Below, piece after piece: positions 10,441 to 23,243 of a stretch of DNA of 64,000 nucleotides. The notes below the pieces were generated by a model. That model was not told where the DNA came from and ran no database searches. It was given only the letters and a program-made list of their open reading frames with translations. The stretch lies in contig NW_013546966.1 of assembly GCF_000711695.1 (NCBI RefSeq), forward strand, positions 1 through 64,000, in the 5' to 3' direction. Numbering within the stretch: the stretch's first letter is position 1; each line of letters starts with the position of its first letter. The translations under genes and the position numbers were made by a program. Origin of the DNA: Tilletiaria anomala UBC 951. Its lineage: Eukaryota; Basidiomycota; Exobasidiomycetes; Georgefischeriales; Tilletiariaceae.

Positions 10441-13400
10441 CCGCACGTCGCGGTTGCGCACAAGCACATCCGCCGCAGCGATGCCTGTCCCTTTTTAGTG
10501 CTGGCCGCCGCGCTGGTCCTCCGATAAACCAGCAGCCAGCGCTCCACTTACGGTCGGTGCTGACAGGAAGTGTGCGCAGTCCAGCTCAAATATGAACTCG
10601 ACAATCTCTGGCGGGAGCGTCACCACGGGCATGCTGTGCAAGTTTGTATCATGCAAAGCGGCTAAACCAGAATCATAACGTCATCTGCTTTATGATGTTT
10701 CTCGTCCAAATAAGGCGATAATGAAGAATGGAGGAGCGATGAGGAGCTGTGATAAGCGGGTTGTGCGATGCGAAGATGTGTTGGCTTTGGGAAACGTCCG
10801 TGGGCTGATGACTAAAGCATGTGGAAGTCGGTGGTGATGTGCCGTGCCTGTTTTTTTTTCGCTTATAAAACAGGTATTTGTATATACAAGCATAATTTCA
10901 CCAACTTTGCATGTGAAATTTTGAGAAAACATAATGCGCCGCAATATGTCCAGATAGCGCCGCTATACATCTCAGATCCAGGCAACTCCTGCCACGGTAA
11001 TACGTATGGCATCACAACGATTGAGATGAAACAAGATGGAGCAGTGATGGAGCCGTTCCAGGCCCTTGAACAAAAATTCGACCTCGCATGCACTGACAAC
11101 AGGTGTAACGGCTGACTACGCCTCCTCTCTCGCCACTCTTCCGGTCTCTCCCACTCTTGGGGAATGAGATCTTGGGATGCAGAACACTGAACACGACGGT
11201 GGCCTGTATGAACCACCACCATCTCACTGGTTGTGGGCTTCTATGGGGGGGAAAGAGTGGCTCGACCTCGTGGGAACTTCAGCCTTGCTCTGAGGTTAAA
11301 GCGAGCTTATTTCAACCCACCGTGCTTTGAGGTCAGACTAAAGCAGTACTGGAGTCTGTTTGGGGGCACAAGATTTGTTAACAAGAGATAGGCCCGATCC
11401 CGTCACATAGGACGAAAGGGAATGCAGGATTCTTCAGATCACAGCCACTGTATTCAATTTGGGACTTGCCTGGTGGTCTGGTGACTTCGCCGTGCTGCTG
11501 GTCGGCAACAAGGATTTTTTTTATTCAAGGCAACACGTTCCCAACAGCCCGTGCCTGTCCCCTGGCGACTCCTGGGCCCGCAGTCGGCATACCGCTGATA
11601 AGATCCGAGCGAAGGCGCTTTGCGTAGTTCTGGCTTTCGAAGAATATCATATCACACATAACATGTGGTTAGTGCATGGTTTCCTGACTTTTGGAGCGAT
11701 TGGGAATGTTCGACCCCAGGAACCTGCCTCTGCGCCATGCGACGTTGTCAGCTGCTTTGTAGAGTTCAACTTCTACCATTAAGCAATATACCAACCAACA
11801 GTGAGTGAAGTCGCCGTCCTCGGCCTTTGTCCGAAGCAATTACTTGGTGCTTGCATTTTGCAGGCAGTGCCAATGGTTTAGTGCAACACGAGAAAGCTTT
11901 TAAGTAACCCAGGCTAGATCTCTATAGACGTCACGCTACAACTTGACTTGACTTGGCATCATGCATAAAGCAACTGACTTTGACCAACTTGCTCAGCTTT
12001 GGCCTGTTGAGCCACTGAAATAGATGACTCTAGACTGATTCCAATCCAATTCTGATCACTAAAATTGACAGCCAATACACCTGGATATCCAACTAGACCC
12101 GAGATTGGATAATTGCGATCCATCCGATCGACGGGCTTGACCGCAGCATTGCCCTTGTTCTGTTTTGTCGTGGTGGACCTCGGTGCGTGGTTAAATTGCA
12201 TAGACGGTTAGTTGATAACATGATTCTGGTCCAAGTGGCGCCCAGCCCTTTCTGTAATCAATTCAGGAAATAGGAACTTGCCCATTGACGTCCCTGAACT
12301 GCATGGTTTAGGTGCAGGTTTCGACTTTGTTAAGCGATGCTGCGGCTGCTTGAACCATGAACATCGCTCAACAAGCGGCGCGCAAATAGGTTGCTTCCAT
12401 ACTCCCATGAACGCTCGAGATGAGACCGTCTCAATATATAGCCAAGGTGGGGAAGGTGATCGAATAAGAAAACGACGGGAGGTATTAATAATTGTTGGTA
12501 CCTATCGCCGCTTTCCAGCTGATCCCGCAAGGCAAATGACCATTACCATCATGATTCCGGGATTAAAGTTATTCGTATTAGTTGCTTCGCTAGAATATGC
12601 CAAAAAATCTAGTACGAGGCATTTTACCTGTTCTTGCAGTCTCCGAATTGAGAAATGTTCCGGTATCCAATGCGCACCGCCCCTGTCCGACCTTGTAGCT
12701 CCAAAGTCCTTATCCTTGTTGGCAGCAGTTGTTGAAAGTAGAATTGTCTTCTGATTAAGTAGTCCCGTTGCACCCGAGTAGGGTCAGCAGAAAGGCGTAA
12801 CCTCCAAGCCCTTGACTGGCGGTCGACAGGGTTTGTAAGTTATGGGAATGAACCAGTTGGTATACTGTGGTGCATTGTGATCTTCTCTGACAATGTCTTG
12901 TCTCTTTGCACCATGCGCATAGGTGGCCTAGATCGATCAGGTTGTAATGAGGGGAACATGTCAGGCAAGCCGACGATTGTCCAGAAATTCATTATAAATG
13001 CCCTGAACCTACAGACTACTGAGTACGGAGTAATGTAAGTATCAAGTCCTCCGGAATAAGGATGATTAACAAGAAACCCAAGTCTCGCGGAAGGATTCTA
13101 CAAACTCGCGATGTACTCGACGGCGGCTCAATCGATCGCTGTCGAATGTTGTAGGCCCAAGATGCCATACTGTTTGCTCAGGACTGTGAGGTATCATGCG
13201 CATTACTCACACCATGGGCCTGCTGGAAAGTGTGGGTTTAGGAAAGTCATACGGAGCGTACGGTATTGCCATATCTTCGCCTCGCAGCGGTTACCTTAGG
13301 GTTTCATATTTCCGTTGACACAGTGCAGCGCTTCTTTTCGACGCTTTTTTGAGCGAGCCCAGCCCACGCGGATCCGATCACCCAGACACGCCAAAGAAAA

Positions 13401-14101
13401 ATGTATTGATCGAAACCAATTGCAGTAAGGTCTTAATGGTCAATTGACATACAGGTCCCCCTCCCAGCATCCGGTCAACTTTGCATTAATTAGTGCGCAT
13501 TACGGTGTCGATGGTGGTGGCCACGTTGTCATGACGATGAGAGCAAGTGAAAACATGAAATAGATGTGTAGGAAGGGAGGGGGGTGAGGTGAGGTGAGGA
13601 GGATGGTGCGGTCAGTGAATACATTGTGATGACTGCTGTTTGGCGGATTTCGTAGTCGACATCGGTTTGAAAGACAAGTTTTCCGCGCTTCAGTGGACGG
13701 CTTGTCTGGATGTGAGCTTCATGCTACAGTCTTTCAACACTGAGAATACGTCTTTGTTGTCGTTGTGGCGCTGACAACATTTCGACCGAGCCAATGTGGC
13801 TGTCCGATATGGTGTAGATGGACCACTTCAGGTGTGACAATCCTCAGCCAGGATGACATGGGTTTATGACAGCAACACTGTAAGCAAGGAAGCTGCCGCT
13901 CCGGTTTGGCACCTTCCGATGGAGATGAGCGCTGTGAAGCTCACCCACCTAGTGAATGCACGATGCATAACACATCGAGAGAGAGGCGCTGTGAGACATG
14001 GTCTTACCAGATTACAGCGTTAGACTGACAATTTCGATGCTAAAAGTCGCTTGGAAGGGCTTCTGACCAAGGTAAGACTCCGTTTGGGGCTTGATAGCAG
14101 C
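10441..14101. other. Gene-poor stretch, no supported feature
   Basis: About 3.7 kb visibly more AT-rich than its flanks, with only short, unrelated open frames on both strands. I see no conserved protein motif, tRNA boxes, terminal repeats or transposase-like reading frame. It contains one TACGGAGTA nonamer (13024-13032). It may hold a long decayed gene, a regulatory region or an untranslated RNA; the sequence alone does not say. Confidence 0.6.
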
Positions 14102-14803
14102 CTAGTCTAGTGAAGAAAGTCCGGTGTCTTCTAAAGTGTGTTTCTGACCGTCTTTGGTGAACGAAACGGGAAGAGCTTCGAGAATGACAGATGTCCAGCG
14201 CATGCCTTGCTCGCTTGCTCTCCAGGCATGTAAAGTTCCACGCTGAACGATCACGTCGCCAACTTTGATGGGAGTCTCGTTGACTGCTGAAGAGTCCGCC
14301 TCAGCAGGAGTCAGCAGTACACCGGATCCGTGCGTGATGATGTTGTAGTCAACCGAACTTGTTCTGTGCATTGGCGTCGTGACCCCAGGAGGAAGTTCCG
14401 TCAGCCTGCAATTGCTTCCACCAGGATTGACGATGAGAGCTCCGCTCTTGCCACCGGCATCTTCGCCAAAGTCATATGAATTCGTCGCCGGACAAGTATC
14501 TGTTGTCCATATACCACCAGAATAGAGGTTGAGTCCTTCTACAAAATCTGGCTGTGTGTCGATAATGCGAACGGCAACTTGTGGCTCCTCTGAGCCTTCC
14601 TTGTCGGGCTCATGGGATGTGACAATTCGTCTAAATGGCCCAAAACGAGGAGTGTTGGCCATTTTGCAGCCTGAGAGCTGCAGGGTGTTGATCCATCAAA
14701 CGAACAGAAACTTTCAGTGCACGACGGTCGAGCAGACAGGTTTCAGCCGTTAACTTACGTACCCTTCGCCTTTCTGCGTCGCCTCAGACGTCTCACTCTG
14801 CAT
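14102..14803 (-). CDS. Small cupin-domain protein
   Basis: Two exons give 206 residues: 14803-14759 and 14677-14102, with a GT..AG intron at 14678-14758 that keeps frame. A shorter reading from ATG 14662 would give 186 residues, so the start is the main doubt. The C-terminal half is a single-domain RmlC-like cupin: LTELPPGVTTPMHRTSSVDYN (metal-ligand region of motif 1, with His and a later Asp/Tyr), VGDVIVQRGTLHAW (motif 2, Gly-Asp and His) and a closing strand. Proteins of this build are common in fungi, some near secondary-metabolite genes; the substrate is unknown. No signal peptide or membrane span is seen. There is no biosynthetic neighbour here: IPI1 lies upstream on the same strand and a gene-poor stretch follows. 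The frame is intact, unlike the genes to the left. Confidence 0.8.
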
Positions 14804-15091
14804 TGTTGCCCAGTTCAAAGAAGACTTGCTGAGGACACTGAATCACAATAGTAAATACAATGCTACGAATCAGGCGGGGAGCAAGACGAGGAAAGTTTAC
14901 GTAAGCTCCGAGCAGTATGCGATGAGCAATTAACATCTTGAGCCCAACGGCTTCGACACAACTACGCCAATAAAAAGGTAGCTAATATCTTAATAAATAC
15001 CTGAGTGTTGACTACAGTACATACGCTGACGTCCGGCTAAACAGTTCATTCAGATTGACACGACCCGAGTGCATTGGTGTATTATGCTTCG

Positions 15092-17784
15092 CTACGCTAC
15101 AAGACTAGATGATACAGCTGATTGAAGCGATGGGAGAAGTGGATGCATGGCGTCGATGAGGCTAGAGAGATCAACCCTTTGAGCCAAAAATCTTCCACCA
15201 GCCCGTGCGGTAAAGAACGGTACAAGCATTTCTTGAACGGTATTGAGGTCCTGTGAAGCCAAGTCAGTTGCGCTAATGAATGAAAAACTGAGTCACAGCT
15301 ACTCACAGAAGCAGCGAAGATGTCCAGTTCTTCGTTCAGGGCAATGAGTCTTAAGTAAGCTATAATCTTTTCTGCGGTGCCCTCTCGCTTTGAGGCAGTA
15401 TCCCATAGATAGCGAGGCAGCTCGCACACGAATCGACGCAAGGATGCGGTCTGCAACGGCGATTGGCTTGCTCGATAGTTTCCTTGGTAAGAGGGATAGC
15501 TTTCAATCTGCGACATGAGCCACGTAAAATTATCATCTTTGAAACCCCTGGATGCCGGCCGCTTGTGCCACTCACGATAGACAGCCGTGCCAAGAAGGCA
15601 AAGAGTACACCCTTCGCTGAATCCGTGCTTGCCATTTTGGCAAATCGCTCAGTCAATGATTGCACGAGGGCGCCAGCTTCATCTTCCCGGCCGTCTGCAT
15701 CTGCAGCAAGGGTGCCTGTGACTCCGCGCAAACTGAGGAGTAGCCATACCGTCGGCAAGATGGATGCCAGTGATTCGGTGGAGAGTGGGAGGGCGCCACT
15801 TTCAACCGAAGCCGAAAGTAACTCCGATACATACTGCTGAACGTGCTTCAAACGCACCGAAACAGCTTGCATCCATCTGTCCTTCGATGAGGATGCAATT
15901 ACCGGTAGATCGTTAGTCGCAGAGAGCCGCGCGCAAAGCTCGCAGTACGACAAATTGAGCGTCTGCAATTGCTGTTGCGCTTGCACGCTGAGGTTGCTGC
16001 TCATCATCTGAGACGATGTTGGACCGAAGGGGAAGTAGCGGGAGACTCGTTCGAGCAACGCAGAGACCTGCTTCAATGCCTCAGCCTCAGCCGAGCTTGA
16101 GGTATCTGAGAGATTCGCTGCCCTGATCAAACAAAGCGCAATGTCCAACAGTGCACAGGCAATCTTGCCCTGTGTATTGATTTGCTTGTCTGTGGAGGAA
16201 GACTGCGGCAGTGCCAGCGAGACGGCATGGAGATGCGCAACTGCGTCTGGTGCCACTTCGATGAAAATATTGATGAGTGTAGGCCCCAGAGTCACAAACA
16301 GCGCTTGAAAAGCGTTTGCCGCTGATCCCAACTGTCGACCTCGAGGGCCATCGCTGGTGCCCAATGTCGAAGCGCTGCAGATAAATTGCAGCAAGTCGCC
16401 TGCTTGGAACGTCTGACTAACGCTACCTTGCAAATCGACCAGGCTCCCTCGATCGCCATGGTCATCTAGCAAGGTTGGAATAGCTTCGTAGGCAAGAGCG
16501 CTTGTTGAAGCCGCTGAGATGTTTAGGATCCGCTTCTGTCGACAGGCGGCTGGTCCATTTGCATGGATTCGCAACACCTGCTGAAAAGCTTCAAAGTCGG
16601 ACGGGGAAGCAAAGCTGCTGTTAAATATCCAAGTTGGACAGTCCTCGTACATGGTGCTGGCGGCCGAACCGGTGCTGCCCATCGCTTCGTTTTCCTTTGT
16701 ACCTGTGGATGCTCCCTCTGTACCGGGTTGAAGAGACGTAATGATGCGGAGGTAACTGCGAATAGCATTCAAAACAACGAGACGAGAACTCAAAGAGAGA
16801 TCCATGCTGTTTGTGGCCCCCAACTCGCTAGTCCCTGAATTGATAGAGGATGGATTCGATCGCCTCGCTGAAGTTCCCGATATTGAAGATGACAGTCCGA
16901 GCATGTTCAACAAGCAGCGTAGCACGCTACCTGCATGGCCAGCTTCCCCGTAAATGATGAGCTTGCTTCCGAAATCGTCAGCTCGAACGTTGTTCCAGCC
17001 TTTCACGAGCTCTCTACCACCGGCGGAGCCAGTGCTCGTCATGAGCACGTCGAGGAATTTTACGGCATCGATACGCACAGCCATGTAAATGTGAGACATA
17101 GCAGATGTCGCATAGAGCAGCAACTGCGACAGGTACGGCTGCAATAAACTCTCCGATTTAGAGCTGGGGTCCTCCGCACTAAGCGCATCAGATGAAGGTG
17201 CAGCAATGAGTGGAAAGAGCCAAGCCGCAAAGCTGAGGAGAGCTCCTCGCACGCGGGTATCTTCGTCACCGATGAGGTGCAGTATTGCCGGAATGACCAG
17301 GCGAAGCGAAGAAGGTGACCTTGCCAGATGCGGGTATGATACCAGCAGCTCCTTAATGCCCTCAAGCGCATCTGTAGGCAAGGATTCGTTGAATCTGTCA
17401 CTCTGGAGTTCGTATGAAGAATTGCAAAACAATCGCTTGGCCGCGATTCTGTTCACCCACCTTTCTTTATCGCAGGGCTGTGATGCTTGGTTTGAACACT
17501 CAAGTCGTTCAGCGTCTGACCCCTCCTGGTAGTGTACGCTTGGCTCCTGTCAAGATTGATGCTCTGCTGTGGCAGTGCGATGCTTTTGGCTCTAAAAGAA
17601 GTGTCTGTTGCATTGTTTGCGGCTTGCTTTCCTTTTCCGAGCTTTAGTTTAGCTTTCTAACGGCATAGTGCGTATAATTCAAGCGATCAGCAAACAGATT
17701 CAACTGCTTCAACTAGCAATGACAAATTCGGCGCACCTGAAAGTCAGCTTGTCGTGCAGCCTTGCGCTTAGCCGACTTGGTCAT
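15092..17784 (-). CDS. IPI1: Pre-rRNA-processing protein Ipi1/Tex10 (Rix1 complex)
   Basis: Ipi1 is a nucleolar/nuclear partner of Rix1 and Ipi3 in 60S ribosome maturation and pre-replication complex work. Five exons (17784-17737, 17656-17457, 17394-15576, 15507-15307, 15250-15092) add up to 808 residues with phase kept at each intron. The N-terminus is diagnostic: MTKSAKRKAARQADFQ, then ATDTSFRAKSIALPQQS and TTRRGQTLNDLS, then DALEGIKELLVSYPHLA of the HEAT-like Ipi1/Tex10 N-domain (residues about 20-160). The remaining two thirds are helical-repeat-like and poorly conserved, with a Ser/Gly-rich insert near residues 190-260. The second intron shifts the frame between the N-terminal motif and the repeat part, so the gene must be spliced to make sense. 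Fungal Ipi1 is often shorter (about 330 residues in yeast); longer Tex10-like forms are known. The frame is intact. Confidence 0.88.
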
Positions 17785-18469
17785 GGTGGCAGACACAGAC
17801 TCCCTACTTTCGAGCTCGAGCAGGCCGCTTTTCCACTGATACGCGGCTCGGCTCGAGTCTGCAGGGGAGCCAAATGGCTGATTGATGCGGCCGCGTCAAG
17901 CGCGTCAGCTACCCAGGGTACTTGGACATATGCGATGACGAGCATGGCTCCGATCAAGAATTGGAAAGGAATGCAATTTACGAGCCATACTCGCTTTCTG
18001 TATGCAATGAGAGGTATCTGAATACTGCACTGGCATGCAGCACCGCCTGCATGCTAGTATGCACGTTATGGCAAAAAAAACTTACCTTGCGAATGCCTTG
18101 TGTTAATCGGTGCAACTCACCTCATCACTGTTTGCGTCCACTTCGACCAAATTTCGTCCGCCTCCCTCGCGGGCTGATCTCTTCTGGACTGACTGCTATA
18201 TGCATGCCGCGACGAGAGGAAGCTGTTGGACTTGATTGCGGGGTCCAGCCTATCTATACATCCTCAACGCTTATAACATTTCGCAGGCCCCATGTTCAAT
18301 GCATGGAAACCTTTTTTAAGAACTTATGCAGTTGAAAGGACTTCGCCTTTGTTGAGAGCGGCCGTTCTCGAGCTGCCCACCTCTCCGATCAACCCAAGGT
18401 TCAAAAATTTGCTTAGGACCCAGTTCTGCAAGCGCACCGGCCAAAATCGACTGACTCGGACGATAGTGC
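17785..18469. other. Intergenic, IPI1 upstream region
   Basis: About 690 bp between the IPI1 start and the 3' end of the AYR1-like remnant. Only short open frames occur and none shows a recognisable motif. It presumably carries the IPI1 promoter, but no specific element stands out. Confidence 0.6.
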
Positions 18470-19414
18470 TCATTGGTGCCGTGGTGAGGTATGCTCCGCT
18501 ACTTGAAACCGGCCGGTGGTCGCGTCCCTGTCGATATGCTCGATGATGCGCCGCGCCAGGTCTTCGGGACTCATAGTTTTACCCATCTGCCCAAAAGCTG
18601 CTCTTAGGCAGACCAAGTCCTGCACATGGCTGTAGAAGCCATCAGCCTCAGGTTCCGCAGACTTGGCGCGCTTCTCTACGCTAGCGATCGCATTTTCTCC
18701 GAACCGCGTCAACACCTTCCCAGGTAGGACGGCGATCACCTTGACCCCGAGCGGTCCCAGCTCGAGGTGCAAAGCATCGGACAGAGACCGCATGACGGAC
18801 TTGGATGAGTCGTACGCCGCGCCAAAGGGAGAAGTAATGAGGGCTGCAATGCTTGCGATGTTGACGACGGTGCCTGCTCTGCGCGGCTTCGCACCCTTCA
18901 AGCTGCCTCGCGCTGCAGATTTTCGAGAGGCAGGTAGCATGTGCCCTGCGACAATGGCCTACGTGAGGCGAAGCACACCGAAGAAATTTACTTCGTAGGT
19001 TTCGCGGAAGGAAGAGAGAGGCACCTCGATTGTCGGGCCAACTGAATTGTCAATCCCGGCATTGTTGACGAGAAGGTCCGAGAGAGGCGAACGGTATGGA
19101 AAGGTAGTATATGCTGGTGAAGAGCTGCGGAAACATTGCAAACGAAGCGTACGCCATCACCGACCGATGCTACCACACTCGTCGATGACCCTCTGCACGG
19201 CGGCATCCACGCTTTCCTGGCTTGTCACATCCAGCTGGAGCTACCTCACATCAGTTCGCAGGCCAGATATTCTACTGATATCGCGAGCGGTAGCGTAGAC
19301 GATGTATCTCCCTGTCGCATGCAGCTGTACGGCGAGGGCATGGCCGATACCATCGACAGAACAACCAGTAATGAGAGCGACATGCTGGCACGAGCTTGCC
19401 TTGCCCGATGCCAT
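18470..19414 (-). pseudogene. Decayed AYR1-like short-chain dehydrogenase/reductase
   Basis: Ayr1 reduces 1-acyl-dihydroxyacetone phosphate with NADPH in lipid droplets and ER. The remnant keeps the SDR layout: HVALITGCSVDGIGHALAVQ (cofactor loop of the GC-S-x-GIG kind typical of Ayr1 relatives), LQLDVTS, DLLVNNAGIDN, VNIASIAALITSPFGAAYDSSK (catalytic Ser, Tyr-x-x-x-Lys) and an Ayr1-like tail with LRAAFGQMGKTMSPEDLARR. The frame is broken by TAG at 19241-19243 (before LQLDVTS) and TAG at 18959-18961 (LRLT*AIVAGHMLP, where Gln is expected, implying CAG to TAG). Between SIGR and DLLVNNAG an intron beginning GTGATGG is required near 19068-19150, but no AG lies at the expected acceptor. Two stops plus a lost splice site argue for a dead gene. 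Start chosen at ATG 19414, just before the cofactor loop. Confidence 0.75.
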
Positions 19415-19664
19415 CTTGCCGTGAGGTCTTGCGGAATGGGCTCACCAAGTTCTCTTCTCATGCGTAGGGCTCAGATGGACAATGAGGATTCGCTCGCCGC
19501 AGGGAAAGTGGGCTTAACGTATCACAGTGGAAAGCCGACTGCACACTTGATTGCATCCAGCAGAGTCATACAATACTTAAAGCCCAGCCGAACATCGCAG
19601 GAGACACACTGGGGGTGGAGCGTGAGGGTGGATTCGCACCTCTGGTGGCCTCGGGAGGAACGGA

Positions 19665-19689
19665 TGCCTAGCCAACTTTTGGCTGGGCA
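19665..19689. repeat. Short inverted repeat (11-bp arms, 3-bp loop)
   Basis: TGCCTAGCCAA and TTGGCTGGGCA face each other around CTT, with one mismatch that a G-U pair would tolerate in RNA. It lies outside any gene. No function is implied by sequence alone. Confidence 0.7.
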
Positions 19690-19910
19690 TCTGCTTGCAT
19701 AAGTAGCAGCCTTGTGTGTGTCATGGAAGTATATGTCACACCACAGTAGTCTACACCAGTCAAGCGCCAAGCGTGCAGCTTATGAAAGCCGAACACCGGT
19801 TTGAATTCAGCAAGAACCTGTGACAAAACTGCCACAAATGGGGCCTGCCTGCACTTTTTCCGGCCAACTTAGGAAAGGTTCAGATGTTGATCGGCGACGT
19901 TTGAATGTGC

Positions 19911-20044
19911 TGACGTAAAGTCACTTTGTGCAGGCATCCACATTGTAATCGGTGCAAGTCGGTGACTTAACCCATTCCCCGAGAAATTGATGCGCTCGCA
20001 AGCGGACTTATTTTTATCACATCAGCAACATGGGATGAAAGTCA
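19911..20044 (+). promoter_or_regulatory. Possible Gcn4/CPC1-type sites upstream of HIS4
   Basis: Within 250 bp of the HIS4 start lie TGACGTAA (19911-19918), AGTCA (19919-19923), TGACT in GGTGACTTAA (19963-19967) and AGTCA (20040-20044). Fungal HIS4 genes are classic targets of general amino-acid control through TGASTCA sites. None here is the full palindrome, so these are half sites and the regulatory reading is inference. Confidence 0.3.
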
Positions 20045-20158
20045 CATTTATTGAATGACATAGCTCCACCCTCATTCATTGCAATCTACGGGCGTTGAGC
20101 TGAATTTGACATTGTCATAACGACGTTCAAGGAACGGCCTCGAGAACATTGACACAAC

Positions 20159-23005
20159 ATGTCACAGCAGCAGCTCAGCGTGCCATTGCTACCAGTTCTG
20201 GAGGGCGGCGTGCTGCCCTCGCCAACAGAGCTCGCCATCTTCGCACGCAGCGTCCCCCTTGTCATCCCCTTCGCTGCGCTCAAATCCGCGTTCTCGCAGC
20301 TCAAGCCCAAAGGCGGTAATGGTTCAACTAGGCAGCAAGCATACATCGTCAGCCTGGATGAGACTTCGACCGAGAGCGCAGCAAGTGACATCCTCAATGA
20401 TGGCGCCGAGGTTGTCTTCACACCCAATGGCGACCTCCTCGAGCATGGGCTCCCTGCCGAGCGAGTCGTCCTATCCATCTCTCCCGACACGGCGTTGCCG
20501 CTATCAGACTTTCTGGAAAAACACTCTGATTTAGCGGGACTCCATGTTACTTTGCCAGCGGGTCTGCAAGCTTCATCAGCACAAGCCGGCGAGCTGCTCG
20601 CCAGTTACAGCAAGTTGTTGGACACTAAGAAGACTGGCAAAGCTCTCTTTGTCTCCTTATCTGCGGGACAAACTGCCTCCGTCGAAGATGTGAAACTCCT
20701 TGCTTCCACTTACAGCGCATCTCTTCTCGTCGCTTCCACCCTGCTATCGTTCTCAGAGAACGTAGATCAGACACCATCCGACAAGCTAGACTTTGCCACT
20801 GCATTCTTCTCGCCTTTGGGGTCCGATCGCACCGACGGTCTGTTCCCCACGATTGTAACTTCGACGCTCGGCCAATCTCTGGGACTTGTCTACTCGTCTC
20901 AAGCATCTCTTCGGGCCTCCCTTCTCAGCGGCTGCGGAACTTATCAGTCGCGCAATCGTGGATTGTGGCAGAAGGGTCTGACAAGCGGGGCCACCCAGCA
21001 TGTCCGGCAGATCCGATTCGACTGCGACTTTGATGCAATCGAATTCCGAGTCACACAGAATGCGGGAAAGAATGGCGAGAGCTTCTGCCATTTGCCGGTC
21101 AGGGACTCATGCTTTGGCCCCCTCACTGGCCTCGAAAGGCTGCAGCACACGATCCAGCAGCGCAAAAGGAACGCGCCGGCCGGATCTTACACTGCGCGGC
21201 TCTTCAGCGATGAACAGCTACTCGGCGCAAAAATCAGGGAAGAGGCCCAAGAGCTGATCGATGCCAAGGATGTCGACAAAGAACACGTCGCATTTGAGAT
21301 GGCGGACTTGATGTACTTTGCCTTCGTTCGCTGCGCAAAAGCTGGCGTCACTCTCGAGGATGTGGAGGAGGCGCTTGAAGGAAAAGCCAAAAAAGTGCAG
21401 AGGAGGAAGGGAGATGCCAAACCGGCTTTTGTAAATGGTGGCTCTGCAGCAACTGTCGCCACAGCAGCCCAAGCAGCTCCTGCAAGCACGGAACAAGGAT
21501 CCACGCCTGCTCCGTCCGACGATATCAAGATGGCCTCATATCGCCTGTCGGATCTCTCCCCGCAGCAAAAGATCGATCTGCTCAAGCGTCCGTCGATCAA
21601 ATCTGGCGCTATCATGGATATTGCGCGGCCAATTCTATCTGCCGTACGCGAGCGTGGAGACGCAGCGCTGCTCGAATACACAGCCAAGTTCGACCGCTGT
21701 TCGTGCCTTAAGTCACCCGTCCGTTTCCCTCCGTTTGTCGATGACGAAGTCATGCGCAAGATCAAGCCGGAAGTCAAGAATGCCATCGATGTCGCATATC
21801 GAAATATCCATGCCTTCCACAAGGCACAGAAGGCTACGACAGGCAACAAAAAGGCAGAGGAAGCCGGTTGTCAGGCAGCTGGTATAACAGGCGCGTTCGA
21901 AGATGCAGAGGACGCAGTCCTGGAGATGGAGACTCAGCCTGGTGTGGTTTGCAGACGTTTTGCTCGTCCGATCCAGCGCGTTGGTCTCTATGTGCCGGGT
22001 GGAACCGCCGTCCTACCTTCCACGGCGCTCATGCTTGGCGTGCCGGCCAAGGTTGCTAAATGCCCGACCATTGTGCTCGCGACCCCTCCCCGTCAGGATG
22101 GAAGCATCGCTCCGGAGGTGTTATATGTCGCGTCCCTCGTAGGTGCCACTTGTATTCTGGCTGCCGGTGGGGCACAAGCGGTCGCTGCAATGGCGTACGG
22201 CACGGAGACTGTGCCCAAGGTGGACAAGATCGTCGGTCCTGGCAACCAGTTCGTCACCGCTGCCAAGATGATTGTACAAAATGAGACGGATACCCTCGTC
22301 AGCATCGACATGCCCGCCGGTCCAAGTGAAGTGCTGGTCATCGCAGATGCAAGCGCCGACCCGGCTTTCGTGGCAAGCGATCTCCTCTCGCAGGCAGAGC
22401 ATGGCCCGGACAGCCAGGTAGTGCTCGTCGCTATCGCATTGAATGAAAGTCAGCTCAAAGCCATCGAACGTGAGCTGGACACGCAGGCAAAGCGACTGCC
22501 TCGCGTAGGGACAGTGCGCAAGGCGATCGAGAAGAGTGTCACAATCGTGGTCAATGACCGCAAGCAGGCCATCGACTGGAGCAATGCCTATGCACCCGAA
22601 CACCTAATTCTCCAAGTGGAGGATGCGGAGGAGATGGTCAAGAGCGTCGAAAACGCCGGCTCTGTCTTTGTCGGAATGTGGTCTCCAGAGAGGTGAGTTC
22701 GACTAGCCGGTGCTTGTATACACTACTGCTTGTGTGCTAACGATGCGTTTACTGACTCACGCAGTTGTGGAGATTATGCATCCGGCACGAACCACACGCT
22801 GCCAACGTATGGTTTCGCGCGGCAGTACTCGGGTGTCTCAACGTCCACCTTCGAGAAGCACATCACCAGCCAATCGCTCACATCCGAAGGGCTGCAGGGC
22901 CTTGGTCCTCACGTTGTTCATCTCGCCGAATGCGAAGGGCTCGAGGCCCACGCCCAAGCGGTTCGGGTTCGCTTACAGGCCTTGCAAAAGAGAGCCACAG
23001 CTTGA
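20159..23005 (+). CDS. HIS4: Trifunctional histidine biosynthesis protein (cyclohydrolase, pyrophosphohydrolase, histidinol dehydrogenase)
   Basis: Two exons (20159-22692, 22765-23005) give 924 residues. HIS4 carries out steps 2, 3 and the last two steps of histidine synthesis in the cytosol. Residues about 260-330 are the phosphoribosyl-AMP cyclohydrolase part ([28 protein letters not shown]). Residues about 344-415 are the phosphoribosyl-ATP pyrophosphohydrolase ([30 protein letters not shown]). From about 470 on lies histidinol dehydrogenase with [52 protein letters not shown] and, across the intron, [18 protein letters not shown] then [13 protein letters not shown] with the zinc and catalytic region. 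An Ala/Ser-rich linker (about 425-460) joins the second and third parts. Length and order match fungal HIS4. The start is the first ATG in the open frame. The intact frame contrasts with the decayed genes to the left. Confidence 0.97.
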
Positions 23006-23243
23006 CTTCCCCCGCAACACCTTGAAATAGACTTTTGAAATGCAAAATGTTCGATGTAGCTTGCGATTCAAATAAATGGAAAAGTACAAATACACTAGTC
23101 GGACGAATCAGGTCAATGGTCTCAGCAGGTCCCGAAGGTGAGCGGTTGCCTGGAGGTAGAGATAGCACGTCCTTCAGCCACGCAGCGTTACGCTGAAATG
23201 TTCATGGGCTGAGCAGCGTAGTGCGTTGATGCGTCAATGATGC

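Larger units (their letters stand above)
19415..20158. other. Intergenic between the AYR1-like remnant and HIS4
   Basis: About 740 bp without a supported gene. It holds a short near-perfect hairpin at 19665-19689 and, closer to HIS4, several TGACT-type half sites listed separately. No TATA-like box is convincing. Confidence 0.6.

Noticed and set aside
10441-14101. Possible transposon remnant in the gene-poor stretch.
   Set aside because: No transposase or reverse-transcriptase motif, terminal repeat or target duplication could be seen.
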